A DNA stretch of 64,000 nt from Paragordius varius (taxonomy: Eukaryota; Nematomorpha), in assembly GCA_964247055.1 (NCBI GenBank), contig OZ176057.1:372001-436000 (forward strand), in the 5' to 3' direction. Under the pieces are notes generated by a model. It was not told the origin of the DNA, did not search any database, and saw nothing but the letters and a program-made list of their open reading frames with translations. Position numbers and translations under genes: made by a program. Positions 46,558 to 55,412 of the stretch are shown in pieces (positions within the stretch are counted from its first letter, which is position 1; each line of letters begins with the position of its first letter).

Positions 46558-49500
46558 CATTTAGAGTTCAAATTCACCCTTAAACCATAAACCTAAAATT
46601 AAATTATGTGTTTTCGAACTAATACTTATTAATAGTATAAAATATATCTTTATGGCATAGTGTATTATTTTTTCACTATTATTTTAATTTATAAACAAAA
46701 TTTTATCTTTTAAAGATATAAATATTTAATACAAAACATATAATTTATTTAAGGTGAATTCAAATTTTCGATAGTGAATTTGAATTTCGAGGGTGAATTT
46801 AAATTATAAATGGTTTATATATGATGAATAGACAAATATTTTTTTTCAAAAAAACCACCATACTTTTTTAAAATTAATTCATTTAAATATAATTCATTTC
46901 TTTTAAAAAGAATTAAATAGAGTTGTTAATTGTAACCACAAACAATCATATATTTTTGTAATTTATTAATTAATTTATATAGTAAAATTAAGGTTTAAAA
47001 AAAGATATGGTTTTTTTTGAAAAAATTGTCTTAATATACAACGAGTAAAAAATAAAAAACTAAAAATAAGGTAAACAATATTTTTTCTCGCTATTACAAT
47101 TATGAAATCATAAATGAATGTGGACCACCATTTTTCATCTCTATACCTAATTTTAATATAGTTAATAGACCTTAAATCAATAAACCTAGTCATTTATTTT
47201 TACGAATTATCTTTGTTGAAATGCATCTTATAAATCAAAATTGATTCCAAAATAAAATTTATCATTATTTCGAAAATAAACCCAAACTAATCGGGGGTAT
47301 AGCTATGATAAGTTTGCGACAAGTAAGCAATGTCCCATCTTCACAATAAACTTTCACGCCATTTGGTTCACAATCGTTTTTAAGATTGTCATTTAATTCA
47401 ATCTAATTTCCAAAAAATTAATGAAAAAGAACTTAAATTTTATAATGTAAAACATACAGGAGTAGGGGTCTTGAACACAAATGGCTTTGCGGGCCGTGTT
47501 TTTGGGATCAAAAGATCTGACGGACGCCGCATACGACAAATACATGGATATAAACATATATTTTTTTTAGATTTTGAACCATAAGATTGCATAAACTACT
47601 ACTATTTAGTGATTTAATCTGCTAAGTTGACTACAAAATTCAAAGGAGGAAAGATTTATTCATAAAAGTTCTTGGGGATAAATAAATTTTAGCTCTAATT
47701 TTCGTAAAATGCATTTAAAATTTCTCGCTCGACAGCAGAAATATTTCGAAGGGCTGCATGCGGCCCGCTTGTTGGACACCCCAGGTATCTCAACACTATG
47801 GTATATTTATTTGAAGTCCACATTAAATCGCTAGTTTATCATTAATTTTTGAGGCCATATATACCATTTGCCAAAAATGTCCTTAAACACTTCAAGTTGG
47901 TCCTTAAAATTTTCAAATTTTGTAACCATAATTTTTGCATGTACTTTTTTATTTTTAACCTAATTTTCTTATTTTATTATAAATTTATTCACTTAAACAT
48001 AAAAAATTTTATTCAAAAATTTATAATTAAATTAATTTTTTTCCAATTTAACAAAATTATTAACTTTTATATGTTTAAAAAATTGTAAATAATATCCCAA
48101 CTGTTATATTTTTAATAAGGTGTAAAATTTTATGATATCCAAAATAATTTTAAGAAATTAAAAAAGGATATACTGTTTCTCAATGATTAAAAATTGATAT
48201 TGATTTAAAATTTATGTTAAATAATTGAAAAAGGTCAAAAACGATAAAATATATATATCATTTACAATTTGATTGATAAAAGTTTTAAACAAATCAAAAA
48301 AGTTAAAGGACCAACTTGAAGTGTTTAAACAACTTAGGACTCTTGAAATGCCAATGGTCATATACAGCAAAGGGAAATATTATTGACTTTAAGTTATTTT
48401 TTTCGTATTCTTACTGCTATTAGCCAATAAAATAAGATTTTTCGCTGAATATGCTATCTGGCAGCAATGACGATAACACATATTGTAAAAAATGATTTGA
48501 AATAATTCGCAAAATCAAGTTTTGGAATTAATATGGAATAGTTAATAAATAATCTAAAGTTACAGTAAAAGCTGAAATTATACGGACAAAACGTAAAAAG
48601 TTAAAAATAAATTTTTTAAAAGAAAACCATACTTTATGAAATCTTAATTTTGGTTATATAAATTATTTAATTACAATCGTAAAATAATGTGATGCCAATT
48701 AACATTTTTATCCATAATTTGCAGTTTAAAACAATGTTATATTTCAAAAAACCAAGATTTCAAAAGTATAGATGTCTTTTGTTGAAAAAAATATTTGTCT
48801 TTATATTTTTACATTTTGTCTGTGTAATTTGAATTTTTACTGTAATAGACAAATAAGAAATCTTATTATCAAAATTATTTTAAAATAAATTACCTTTACC
48901 ACTTTCTTATTGTAAAATATATTAATCTTGCTATTATTAATATTGTCATTATTTTTGAGGGGCAATTCAATGTCTGAGAATGATTTTGTCTTGCTAAGAT
49001 TTTCAATAATTTTTTGGCATAAAGTGTGAGCGCCTCCCTGTTAAATTGTAATATAAAATTTAAAAATCAAAGTTTCTTGCAACTATTATCACAATAATAA
49101 CTCATAATGCAAAAAAGTTTATTACTAAAAAATGCATACTGTAAAAGTTAAAATAAAAATTTTAAAACATTATAAACACACTTTTTTTTGAAAAAAAACA
49201 TATTATAAAAATATATTGTATACGTTTTCACCCATATTATTTTATTAACCTATTCAAGATTTTATATTAGAAAAGTGTTTTTAATATGTTTATATTATAC
49301 ATAACTTTATATCAAATATATCAGTATTAATTTTATTTATATTTTAATTATAAGCCAACAACGTCCTATTGGCACCCACCTACCCGCAGTGTTGGCTGGG
49401 CCATGAAAATAATGCGTATGTTAACGACAAAGGCCAGTTTCTAATGATCTGAAAAATTAGTTGATGTACACAAGGGAAAGGCATGTAAACTACGTAAGAA

Positions 49501-52500
49501 ATTGTCTCAACGAAGTATAAACATTATGAATGTGAATTACTTCGTGGTACAAAAACTCACTCTGAATTCCAAGTCATGAAGAAACAATTATACAGACAAA
49601 ATTCATCTACATATGTTAAAGCTAAATATATATTTTTTACCAAAGAAAACTTAAATTCATCATAAAATAGGAGATGGAGATATAAATTGGTAACAAACTC
49701 ATTTATAAAAATTATATCAAAGTTGTCGAACATTTAAATTATATATTTTATATAAAATGAAAACTTTTATTCTATAAACGGAGGAGGGAGAATTAATTTC
49801 TTGTACGGCGGCATTTTCATTATTACATGTCTTGGCATTCCTATTATGACAATTGTAATTGATTAGCATGTTATATATGCCATTTTTTGTGCTATTCTTT
49901 GGAATGCAAGGACAACGACAGCAAAATACTTGTGTTTTAATGCTGAAATCATTTGATTCTTCAACAATATTGTAGGATGGTAATTGATAAATCAAATAAA
50001 AACTAAAGGGTATTTCATCGCCAGGCGAACCAAAAAGCAACGTATGTATCAACTCCATATATTTTCTTAATGGTCCTAAATAATGTATATAATAAACGGG
50101 CAAAATTTACAGTAAAAATTGAAATTATACGACCTAAATGTAAAAATATAAAGACAAATATTCTGATGACAATCATACTTTTGTAATTTATTTAAATAAA
50201 ACCCCATACTTGAAATTGCAAATTAGGAGATTGATATGTATATTAGCAATACAATCAATATTACAATTGTAATATTTATTTTCATAGGAAAAAGTAAGGT
50301 TTAAAAAAGTATGGTTGTCTTTTGAAAAAAACTTTATATTTTAACGTTTTCTCAGAATAATATAGCAATAGGCACAAATTTTAGTTTGTTAAAACGACAA
50401 TTTAAAAATATATAATTAAAACTGTGAGTTAACAATTTACATCACTATTTATTTGATGAGCCAAAAGAATAGGGTATTATATTTAAAATGTAACAAGGAG
50501 GTTTGAAAAATATGGATGTTGTTTTTTTTAAAAAAAATTGTCTTTAAAATTTCATTCCTTTGTACAATTTCAATTTTTAATGCGCAAAACAGCAGACGTA
50601 AAAATAAAAACACTTTGTGGTTTTCTGTTTTGAAGTTGGATTTATAGTAAAAATTGAAAATATTCAGACAAAACGTTAAAACATAAAGACAAATATTTTT
50701 TTGAAAACGACCCCATACTTTTTTAAGCTTATTTTTATTTAACAGTTGAAATTCAACTAAAATAACTTTCAAAACTGTAGTTTATTAAAAAAATAAGCTA
50801 TTGGATATAAAACCCCAATACAAAGATAAAAAAATAAAAATAAGAATGCGATTACAGAAAATGTTTGAAAAAACATTACACGCCTCTAAAAAGGGGTATG
50901 AAACGGAGAGTAGAGTTTAAAAAAAAGATTATATTGAAGTCTAATATTTTATTTAGTAAATTTCTCAAACTAATTTATAAAAAATATACTATAATATTAA
51001 TATACCTGATACTATGCGGGTATATGGCCACCCCAAACTGCTTATGTAGGATTGTATAGAATGGAATTCGTATTTGCTTAAATATCGTTTTAATTCGTGG
51101 GCAGAATTTGGTAATAGCATAATTCGTTCGATTTTCGCTAACTTTCTTTTAACCTGTTATAATATATACAGTAAAAGTAAAACACATAAATAAAAAGGGA
51201 AACACATTTTTTTAAAAAGACAACCATACTTTTTAAACCTTAATTTATCTCATAAAAACCATTTTATATAATTGTAAAATATGGAATTGATTGTGTTACC
51301 AATTCACATTTAATAAACGAGTTATATATGACTAAGTTTGAAAAAGTAAGGCGGTTTTTTTGGCAAAAATTTGTCATAATGTTCTAATATTTTGTCCGTA
51401 TATAATATCATTTTTTACATATAAAGCCATTTCAAATCTTTATTTCAATCAATTTTTATACTTATTTAACACTTCATTCCCTTTTCACTTTTTAATCCTA
51501 ATTTGCCTTTTGGATATTTTCAGAGTAAATAAACTACTGTTTTTAAAGTTATTTTAGTTCAAATTATCAAACGTTGTTCTGTATTTTTTGCAGTTTTGTG
51601 ACTTATAGATTCCCCAAAACACGATTGAAACTAACAGCTGATATCGAAATTAAATCAAGTTTTTTTGAGTAAAATGTAGCCTAAAAGCTTCTTAAAGTTA
51701 ATTTTAAACATTTTATAACCATAATATATAGTTATTTGCCTGTTGCATTAGCGAAAAAACTTAAAAAAAAATTGGGGGCAAAAAAGTTTGATATGAGGGT
51801 TTTATTTAAATTTTAAATTATTTTTAAAAAATTGTATAATGCGCCTAAATGACTAGAGAGAGCATATTTTAGGTTGGGCTTAATACCTTAAATACATTTT
51901 AAGACATTTATATTTATCGCTCTGAGATGTAAAATTCCCCCAAAAGGTAATGAAGTGTAAAATTACAAAATGGTAGGATTATACAAGAGCTTTCAATAGA
52001 AACAATAGTTAACACAATGTTCTAACAAAGTACTGTAAAAATTATGTATATTTATTAAAACATCTTATTTTTTAAGTCAAAGAATCAAAAATGCTATTTT
52101 CAAAAAAAAACTAATAGAATTTTTTTTCAAGTAAGAACTTGGAGTATTGTGGTAAGGAAATTACTTTTTTCATATATAGTCGCCAAGCCCATTGATCGAT
52201 AAAGTGTGTTGGTCCTTTTAAGATATCCAATTTTTCAGATGAATACAACACATCCTTAAATGGGTCTATAGAGAATGAATTATCTTTCTTTATATTTGAT
52301 ACATTTTGAGCTAAATTTGAATCAGTTGGCACTTTGAAAGCAGGTTTATGTTCAAATTTGTTGCAATAAACTGTTTGACATTCGGTTAAAGGGGTGTATT
52401 TGCTATCAGCAAGTAATATGCTATCTATGTCAGAATCTGTGATGATCGGTACTTTCAAAGCTTGAATTAACCAATCAATATGGATTTGATCCCTATATAT

Positions 52501-54087
52501 ACATTGATATACAAAACCCATACCGTACCCGGTTCCTGGTCAACAAGAACCTGTTCTACTTTTTTTAAAACGGTTCCAAGTACTGATATATACCATTTAC
52601 ACGTAAAATTAGCCTCGAACAATTCAAACTCACCCTAATTTTTATGTGTTTTTAGGGGCTTACATCATTTATGAAATAACTCTTTATCTGGTTTTGTTTA
52701 TATTTTTTTCTGTAATATTTAAACGAAAATTTATTTTTAAAACAAATTATATAGGTAATATTTGATAATCAAAAACTAACATATTTTAAGGTGAATTTGA
52801 GGGGTAAATGGAAATACACATAAATATCATGTTAAGTCTAACAGTTAATAAATAAAAAAGAAGTGGGTCAGATATATGGAAACCAGCAAAATCTAGTATA
52901 AAATATCCTTAATTTTTTTAATATTTGCTTATACTATAACAATTTGCAACACAGTAGTGTATGGAAAATAGAAATGATGTAATTGTTTATTCGTATTTTA
53001 TTCTTTTTTCCATACACTAATATTTTGCAAATTATCCTAGTATAGTGTGAAACAAACCATTAAAATGTATCCAGTAAAATTAAGAACCCATTTTTTCATA
53101 CAACAGTTGTAAGGAAATTAAACACCTGGTCTTGCTAAAAAAGTTATGGAAAATGATTTAAAAATTTGCGTATTGGCCTTTGCGTCTTTTATTAAACATT
53201 GATCCTGAAATATAAATTATTTAAAATGAGTTGGTCACTTTTACACTAATTTTAAATTCCAGTGTGACAAAGTTTCAAGGCGTCAAACCTATGCTTTTGT
53301 TAATTAAGGGATTGCAAAATAACTTTTTAATCGAATTCACTAAAAACAGTGCAACTACCACAATTTAAAATCTAAGCTCTTTCATAAGGTTAAGTGTAAA
53401 GAAATAACTTTTCTGACCCAACTTATGACTAACATTTGAATGAATAAAAGTTATTTTTAAGTTTTAATATTTGGAAATAATCCAAGAAAAATTTCATAAA
53501 AAGTTTAAAATTCCATTTTTTATTATATTGCCCTGGTCTGAATTAAAATTTGGATATCATTAAATTTTGGTGCGGACACAAGGTTTAGAAATTAATAACA
53601 TATCAATCTATATTTGCATTAAAACTTATTTATAATTTGGCCTTTTTTGATTTATAGATAATATATGTAAATTTATATACTAATTGCATTTTCATTCTAT
53701 TTTCTAGATTATAAAATTTAAAAAACAATAGAAAATGTATAAATTTTAGAGACTCAAAATTTTAAACTTAGAAATCCATTCCCCGCCCAAATCACAGCTT
53801 ATATTTTTGAAAGGTCCATAATTTATATAAGGCGCAGGACATAATCTACCACCGGTACTTTCTATATATAAGCAGTAAATATGATATTTCATAAAAATTG
53901 TACTTGTTCCTTCCAAAATAACAATATTATATTTTTCGCATTTATTGCGCATGTAAAAGGCAGAGGATAACCCAGATAACCCTCCTCCAATTATGCATAT
54001 ATCGGATTCAATATTCATTCCATATATATCGGTACAGTAATACATTGGTACAGTCGAAAAAACACATTTTCCATACAAAATGTGCAA
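41156..54087 (-). CDS. Flavin-containing amine oxidase (monoamine/polyamine oxidase family), 13 exons
   Basis: An FAD enzyme expected to oxidise an amine with release of aldehyde, ammonia/amine and H2O2. Exons, in gene order: 54087-53904, 53861-53768, 52492-52139, 50065-49765, 49037-48894, 47402-47288, 46495-46329, 44808-44657, 43865-43738, 43052-42976, 42810-42721, 42038-41819, 41262-41156. All junction phases agree; predicted length is about 710 residues against about 520 for MAO. Motifs: CIIGGGLSGLSSA (dinucleotide fold, residues 31-43), VILEG (Glu59, ribose), GGR (65), DLGGEW (85), YRIKGGAHTL (308), IIAIPP (391), MLKFVLIYPRPFWR (Lys446 aligns with the flavin-N5 lysine of the family), DW...GG (603-613), FFGGTETAN and GAIQSG (FAD pyrophosphate). 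The residue after GG (613) is Pro, not the Cys that holds FAD covalently in MAO A/B, and there is no C-terminal membrane anchor, so FAD is probably bound non-covalently in a soluble protein. The extra length is in Asn/Ser-rich loops and a Cys-rich loop (about 256-296). The substrate cannot be deduced. The start could also be the in-frame Met at 54018. Confidence 0.88.
41405..41686. mobile_element. CAGT-type MITE in amine oxidase intron 12
   Basis: Left 'attaaaattacacggaca' and AAACGCAAAAATATAAAGGC; centre 'gtgttaccaatatacatctc'; right ATTTTTACGTGTCCGTATAT and TTTTACTGT. Arms of about 100 bp are inverted copies. Confidence 0.75.
41819..42038 (-). CDS. Amine oxidase exon 12 (C-terminal FAD motif)
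   Basis: It starts DWRMEPLCFGGPISVP and ends NMIFFGGTETANYEKGTIS, GAIQS G. The stretch between (about 30 residues, Asn-rich) is a longer loop than in MAO. Phase 0 in, phase 1 out (donor GTAAAA). Confidence 0.92.
42290..42541. mobile_element. CAGT-type MITE in amine oxidase intron 11
   Basis: Left 'aaaaatataaagacaaatat'; centre 'tattggtaacacaatcaact'; right 'aaaaatggttgccttttgat' and ATTTCATTTACTGTAT. Reverse orientation of the centre relative to 41405. Confidence 0.65.
42721..42810 (-). CDS. Amine oxidase exon 11
   Basis: QEERIVAITSYLNAVW and SFLNYFEK, matching 'EERLKKLCELYAKVLG..EAL' of MAO; phase 0 at both ends. Donor GTTTTT is weak. Confidence 0.85.
42976..43052 (-). CDS. Amine oxidase exon 10
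   Basis: KSSVVLGVLSGFIGADNYDY and WIQKP; this is the 'xxxLMGFIxGxxA' strand of the family. Acceptor CTTTTAG, donor GTTTAA. Confidence 0.82.
43311..43699. mobile_element. Minisatellite foldback (type F) in amine oxidase intron 9
   Basis: Left end ATACCATTTACAGTTCAAAT with five units of AATTCACCCTTGAACAATTC; right end with five inverse units (GGTGAATTTGAATTGTTCGA) and AAATGGTAT. The outer ~12 bp equal those of type G, but the unit sequence and the centre differ. Confidence 0.8.
43738..43865 (-). CDS. Amine oxidase exon 9
   Basis: YSYFDSVNNCFRYQMQGSS, YCVAPFDCCFDTSIISC and HDRNFT. Phase 2 in (AA|G = Lys), phase 1 out (donor GTAATT). It is cysteine-rich and poorly conserved, so assignment rests mainly on phase and position. 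Confidence 0.65.
43897..44112. mobile_element. CAGT-type MITE in amine oxidase intron 8
   Basis: 'tatacaaaacgtaaaaaca', 'agacagctatactttttaac', centre 'gttttaccaattttttaat', right 'agtctttacgtctgtatat'. The outermost bases are missing. Confidence 0.6.
44657..44808 (-). CDS. Amine oxidase exon 8
   Basis: It begins PFWRLLEFSHTGTVFNLSS, the family's PFWR strand, then an Asp/Asn-rich insertion (SVDNKAHDIDSNQLELDKK). Acceptor TTTTTTAG; donor GTATTA, phase 2. Confidence 0.85.
44870..45080. mobile_element. CAGT-type MITE, diverged, in amine oxidase intron 7
   Basis: Left 'aaaacgggcaaaaggaaaat'; right 'aaaagtatggttgtgtcttt' and 'tatcagtataatttcattt'. Termini partly lost. Confidence 0.5.
45338..45608. 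mobile_element. CAGT-type MITE in amine oxidase intron 7
   Basis: TTTACTGTATATACAATAAG at the left; 'aatttacatctctccttgat' in the centre; 'atatttttacatttttcac', CGTATAATTCC and TTCACTGTA at the right. Confidence 0.6.
45676..45926. mobile_element. CAGT-type MITE, well preserved, in amine oxidase intron 7
   Basis: Left ACAGTAAAAATTAAAATTAT; right TCCGTATAATTTCAATTTTT and ACTGTA. TA flanks both ends; length about 250 bp. Confidence 0.8.
46062..46300. mobile_element. hAT-like non-autonomous element, partial
   Basis: 'gatggtgccaaacacaaatg' and GCTTTACGGGCCGCATTTGC at the left, TCGTGGGCTGTAAAA at the right. Related to 47457-47785. Confidence 0.45.
46329..46495 (-). CDS. Amine oxidase exon 7
   Basis: QINFCHRNST, an Asn-rich loop NNNFNENNF, then SSLKNAFIPGRMLKFVLIYP R. 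The Lys in MLKF aligns with the lysine next to flavin N5. Donor GTAAGC, phase 0. Confidence 0.85.
46557..46816. mobile_element. Minisatellite foldback (type F) in amine oxidase intron 6
   Basis: Left 'gagttcaaattcacccttaa'; right 'gaatttgaatttcgagggtg' and 'aaattataaatggttta'. About one unit at each end; it lies directly beside the (AT)n at 46518-46555. Confidence 0.6.
46830..47045. mobile_element. CAGT-type MITE, degraded, in amine oxidase intron 6
   Basis: 'agacaaatattttttttc', 'ccaccatacttttttaaaat', then 'aattaaggtttaaaaaaaga' and 'atggttttttttgaaaaaat'. Both termini missing. Confidence 0.45.
47288..47402 (-). CDS. Amine oxidase exon 6
   Basis: IELNDNLKNDCEPNGVKVYC, EDGTLLTCRKLIIAIPPI: the strand leading to the family's 'VI.AIPP'. 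Donor GTTTGG is weak; phase 1 out. Confidence 0.88.
47457..47785. mobile_element. hAT-like non-autonomous element in amine oxidase intron 5
   Basis: Left CAGGAGTAGGGGTCTTGAAC and GGCTTTGCGGGCCG; right GCATGCGGCCCGCTTGTTGG and ACACCCCAGG. CAGGGGT..C termini with GGGCCGC subtermini are typical of animal hAT relics. No ORF. Confidence 0.6.
47871..48360. mobile_element. Minisatellite foldback (type G) in amine oxidase intron 5
   Basis: ATACCATTTGCCAAAAATGT and 'cacttcaagttggtcctt' at the left; 'aaaggaccaacttgaagtg' and CTCTTGAAATGCCAATGGT at the right. The centre matches 14733-15381; only about one unit per end. Confidence 0.75.
48561..48843. mobile_element. CAGT-type MITE, well preserved, in amine oxidase intron 5
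   Basis: ACAGTAAAAGCTGAAATTAT and ACGGACAAAACGTAAAAAG at the left; TTTACATTTTGTCTGTGTAA and TTTTTACTGTAA at the right. Confidence 0.8.
48894..49037 (-). CDS. Amine oxidase exon 5
   Basis: GGAHTLCQKIIENLSKTK, an Asn-rich loop, then NIFYNKKVVK. GG..xL...I is the family's 'GGxxxl...i' turn. Phase 0 at both ends; AACAG acceptor, GTAATT donor. Confidence 0.9.
49580..49700. mobile_element. CAGT-type MITE, left half
   Basis: 'gaaacaattatacagacaaa', 'agaaaacttaaattcatcat', 'ggagatggagatataaattg' and 'gtaacaaactc'. The right half was not found. Confidence 0.4.
49765..50065 (-). CDS. Amine oxidase exon 4
   Basis: KYMELIHTLLFGSPGDEIPF and SFYLIYQL match MAO 'LATLFVNLC...VSALWFLWYV'. Then comes an insertion with six cysteines (CCRCPCIP, YNCHNRNAKTC) and SSVYRIK. 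Two acceptors 10 nt apart exist (AG at 50077-50076 and 50067-50066). Only the second fits exon 3 in frame and length. Confidence 0.82.
50107..50363. mobile_element. CAGT-type MITE in amine oxidase intron 3
   Basis: ACAGTAAAAATTGAAATTAT at the left; 'aaaaagtatggttgtctttt' and 'gttttctcagaataata' at the right. It ends about 40 bp before the exon 4 acceptor. Confidence 0.7.
50497..50750. mobile_element. CAGT-type MITE ends, back to back
   Basis: A right end (50497-50583, ends 'caatttcaatttttaatg') is followed by a left end (50645-50745, 'tagtaaaaattgaaaatatt', 'cagacaaaacgttaaaac'). Neither has its partner, so these are parts of two truncated copies. Confidence 0.5.
51166..51425. mobile_element. 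CAGT-type MITE in amine oxidase intron 3
   Basis: 'acagtaaaagtaaaacacat', 'gacaaccatactttttaaac' at the left; centre 'gtgttaccaattcacattt'; right 'ttttgtccgtatataatatc'. Confidence 0.65.
51466..51960. mobile_element. TTAACACTTCATT-type element
   Basis: Left TTAACACTTCATTCCCTTTT; right end inverted ACACTTCATTACCTTTTGGG with GCTCTGAGATGTAAAATTCC. Shares 'gcagttttgtgacttatag' and 'aacagctgat' with 4747 and 8085. It begins like the TTAA/CACTT MITEs but the interior is different. Confidence 0.5.
52139..52492 (-). CDS. Amine oxidase exon 3
   Basis: DQIHIDWLIQALKVPIITDS follows GGEWISK as 'TQNRILRLAKELGLE' does in MAO. Then comes a Ser/Asp/Lys-rich middle and HFIDQWAWRLYMKKVISLPQ ending YSK. Acceptor TATATATAG. 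Donor GTTCTT (after AA at 52140-52139) is weak but is the choice that keeps frame and family spacing; GTAATT at about 52162 would need an additional exon. Confidence 0.75.
52590..52812. mobile_element. Minisatellite foldback (type F) in amine oxidase intron 2
   Basis: ATACCATTTACACGTAAAAT and 'cgaacaattcaaactcaccc' at the left; 'aaggtgaatttgaggggtaa' and ATGG at the right. About one unit per end. Confidence 0.65.
52813..53767. other. Amine oxidase intron 2, left part
   Basis: AT-rich intron sequence. No exon or delimited repeat seen. Confidence 0.5.
53768..53861 (-). CDS. Amine oxidase exon 2
   Basis: STGGRLCPAPYINYGP and NISCDLGGEWIS: the 'GGR...DLGG' FAD segment. Phase 1 in, phase 2 out (donor GTTTAA). 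Confidence 0.9.
53904..54087 (-). CDS. Amine oxidase exon 1 (dinucleotide-binding fold)
   Basis: ESDICIIGGGLSGLSSAFYM and YNIVILEGT. The donor GTACAA at 53903 starts a 42-nt intron. Removing it gives LEG-TKSTGGRL, exactly the spacing of 'LEARDRVGGRT' in MAO. Start codons at 54087, 54045 and 54018 are all in frame; the last is closest to the domain. Confidence 0.88.
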
Positions 54088-54221
54088 AGAAAAGCGGAAT
54101 TTATGATTTTATCATTTTATTTTTTACAGATTTTAGTTATAACATTTTTTAAACAGATTCTTTGAATAAGAAACATATGTGTTTCTATGGATTAGCTCCT
54201 AATCTTTTACACCTTACATGG

Positions 54222-54276
54222 ATACATAACATTAATTTTAGTCCTTCGATTCAAATTGGGTAGTTGAATACCCCAA
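54222..54276 (-). mobile_element. TTAA/CACTT MITE, solo end
   Basis: 'ttttagtccttcgattcaaa' and TTGGGTAGTTGAATACCCCA, the right terminus of the family read in reverse, 135 bp upstream of the amine oxidase start. Confidence 0.6.
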
Positions 54277-54450
54277 GAATAAAATTCTTTGAAATATGCA
54301 CGGCAAAAGTTTAATTGAAACACTTTGTATAATATGAAATTATCTAAATTCCGGACTATATTTATATTGATATTTAAAAAAACAATTAAAAAAACGGATG
54401 CTTCCATTCTGAAGAATTATATTAGCCGAAATATCTGAAAATTTACTTTT

Positions 54451-55026
54451 TTAACACTTCGATTCAAATTAAGGTATCTAAATAACCCAGACTAAAAAGT
54501 TAGAATTTTTAGAAAACTACTGAAGGAAACGGTCCCAATTCAAATTTATGCTTCTATCCTGATAAAAAATATATAAATATGCCAAAATATGTTGATAAAA
54601 TTTTGTTTTGCAAAAAAAGTTTCACCTCAAACTATTCGACGCCATTTTTATTTTACAAAATTTTTCAAAATATCGTTTTCATTTAATTTTAAGGGTAAAA
54701 AAAAGCTAAATTTTAATATAAATTACATCTAACATAGATAGAAATAGAAAAAGCGGTTTATTTTGTAATATTTTTTAATTTTACCATTTGACACATGTCA
54801 CGTTGACGAAATTTTTTCCTTTCGGTTCTAGCTAAAAATATTTAATATTTTTGAATTAAATTTTTTATATATTAGGTTTATTAATGTTATATAAGTGCAA
54901 GTTTTTGCCATGGTTTTGAATCCTTCTATACTTTTAGAGTATTTGATTTTAAACAGGCCTGGGGTATCCAACTACCCCAATTTGAATCGAAGGATTAAAA
55001 TTAGTGTATTGTATCCCAAGTGTTAA
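54451..55026 (+). mobile_element. TTAA/CACTT MITE, full length (copy F)
   Basis: 576 bp, TTAACACTTCGATTCAAATT to TATCCCAAGTGTTAA, with both end palindromes (the left one decayed). Confidence 0.8.
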
Positions 55027-55412
55027 AAAAAGTTCCATATAAACGATTTCGACGCCATTTTTATTTTACAACATGTTTGAAAATTATCGTGTTATTTATT
55101 TTTTAAGCTAAAAGATCACATTTAACATTGACAGAAACAAAAAAAGTGGCTTATTTTACATTATTTTTAAAGTTAGCTAATGCATACATGCCATGTTAGC
55201 TTAATTTTTACCTTTGGGTACCATACATTAAGTAATATCAAGTAGGTATTTTTGAATAGATTTTTATTTTATATCTCTGTTTAATAAAGTTAAGAGTACA
55301 CCTTTGCCTTGGATTGATTTTTTGAATTATATATTTTTAACAGGCCTGGGGTATCAAAGTACTCCAATTTGAATCGAAGGATTAAAATGAGTGTGTTGTA
55401 TCTAAGTGTAAA
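55027..55412 (+). mobile_element. TTAA/CACTT MITE, 5'-truncated (copy G)
   Basis: It starts inside the element at 'aaagttccatataaacgatt' and runs to GTTGTATCTAAGTGTAA, directly abutting copy F. More diverged than F. Confidence 0.65.

Noticed and set aside
50449-50772. 107-codon minus-strand frame between amine oxidase exons
   Set aside because: Made of two MITE ends back to back; no splice or family support as an exon.
52501-52530. Amine oxidase exon 3 beginning further upstream (frame open to 52521 and beyond)
   Set aside because: The acceptor at 52493-52494 gives the right phase and family spacing (GGEWISK-DQIHID); the upstream residues have no counterpart.
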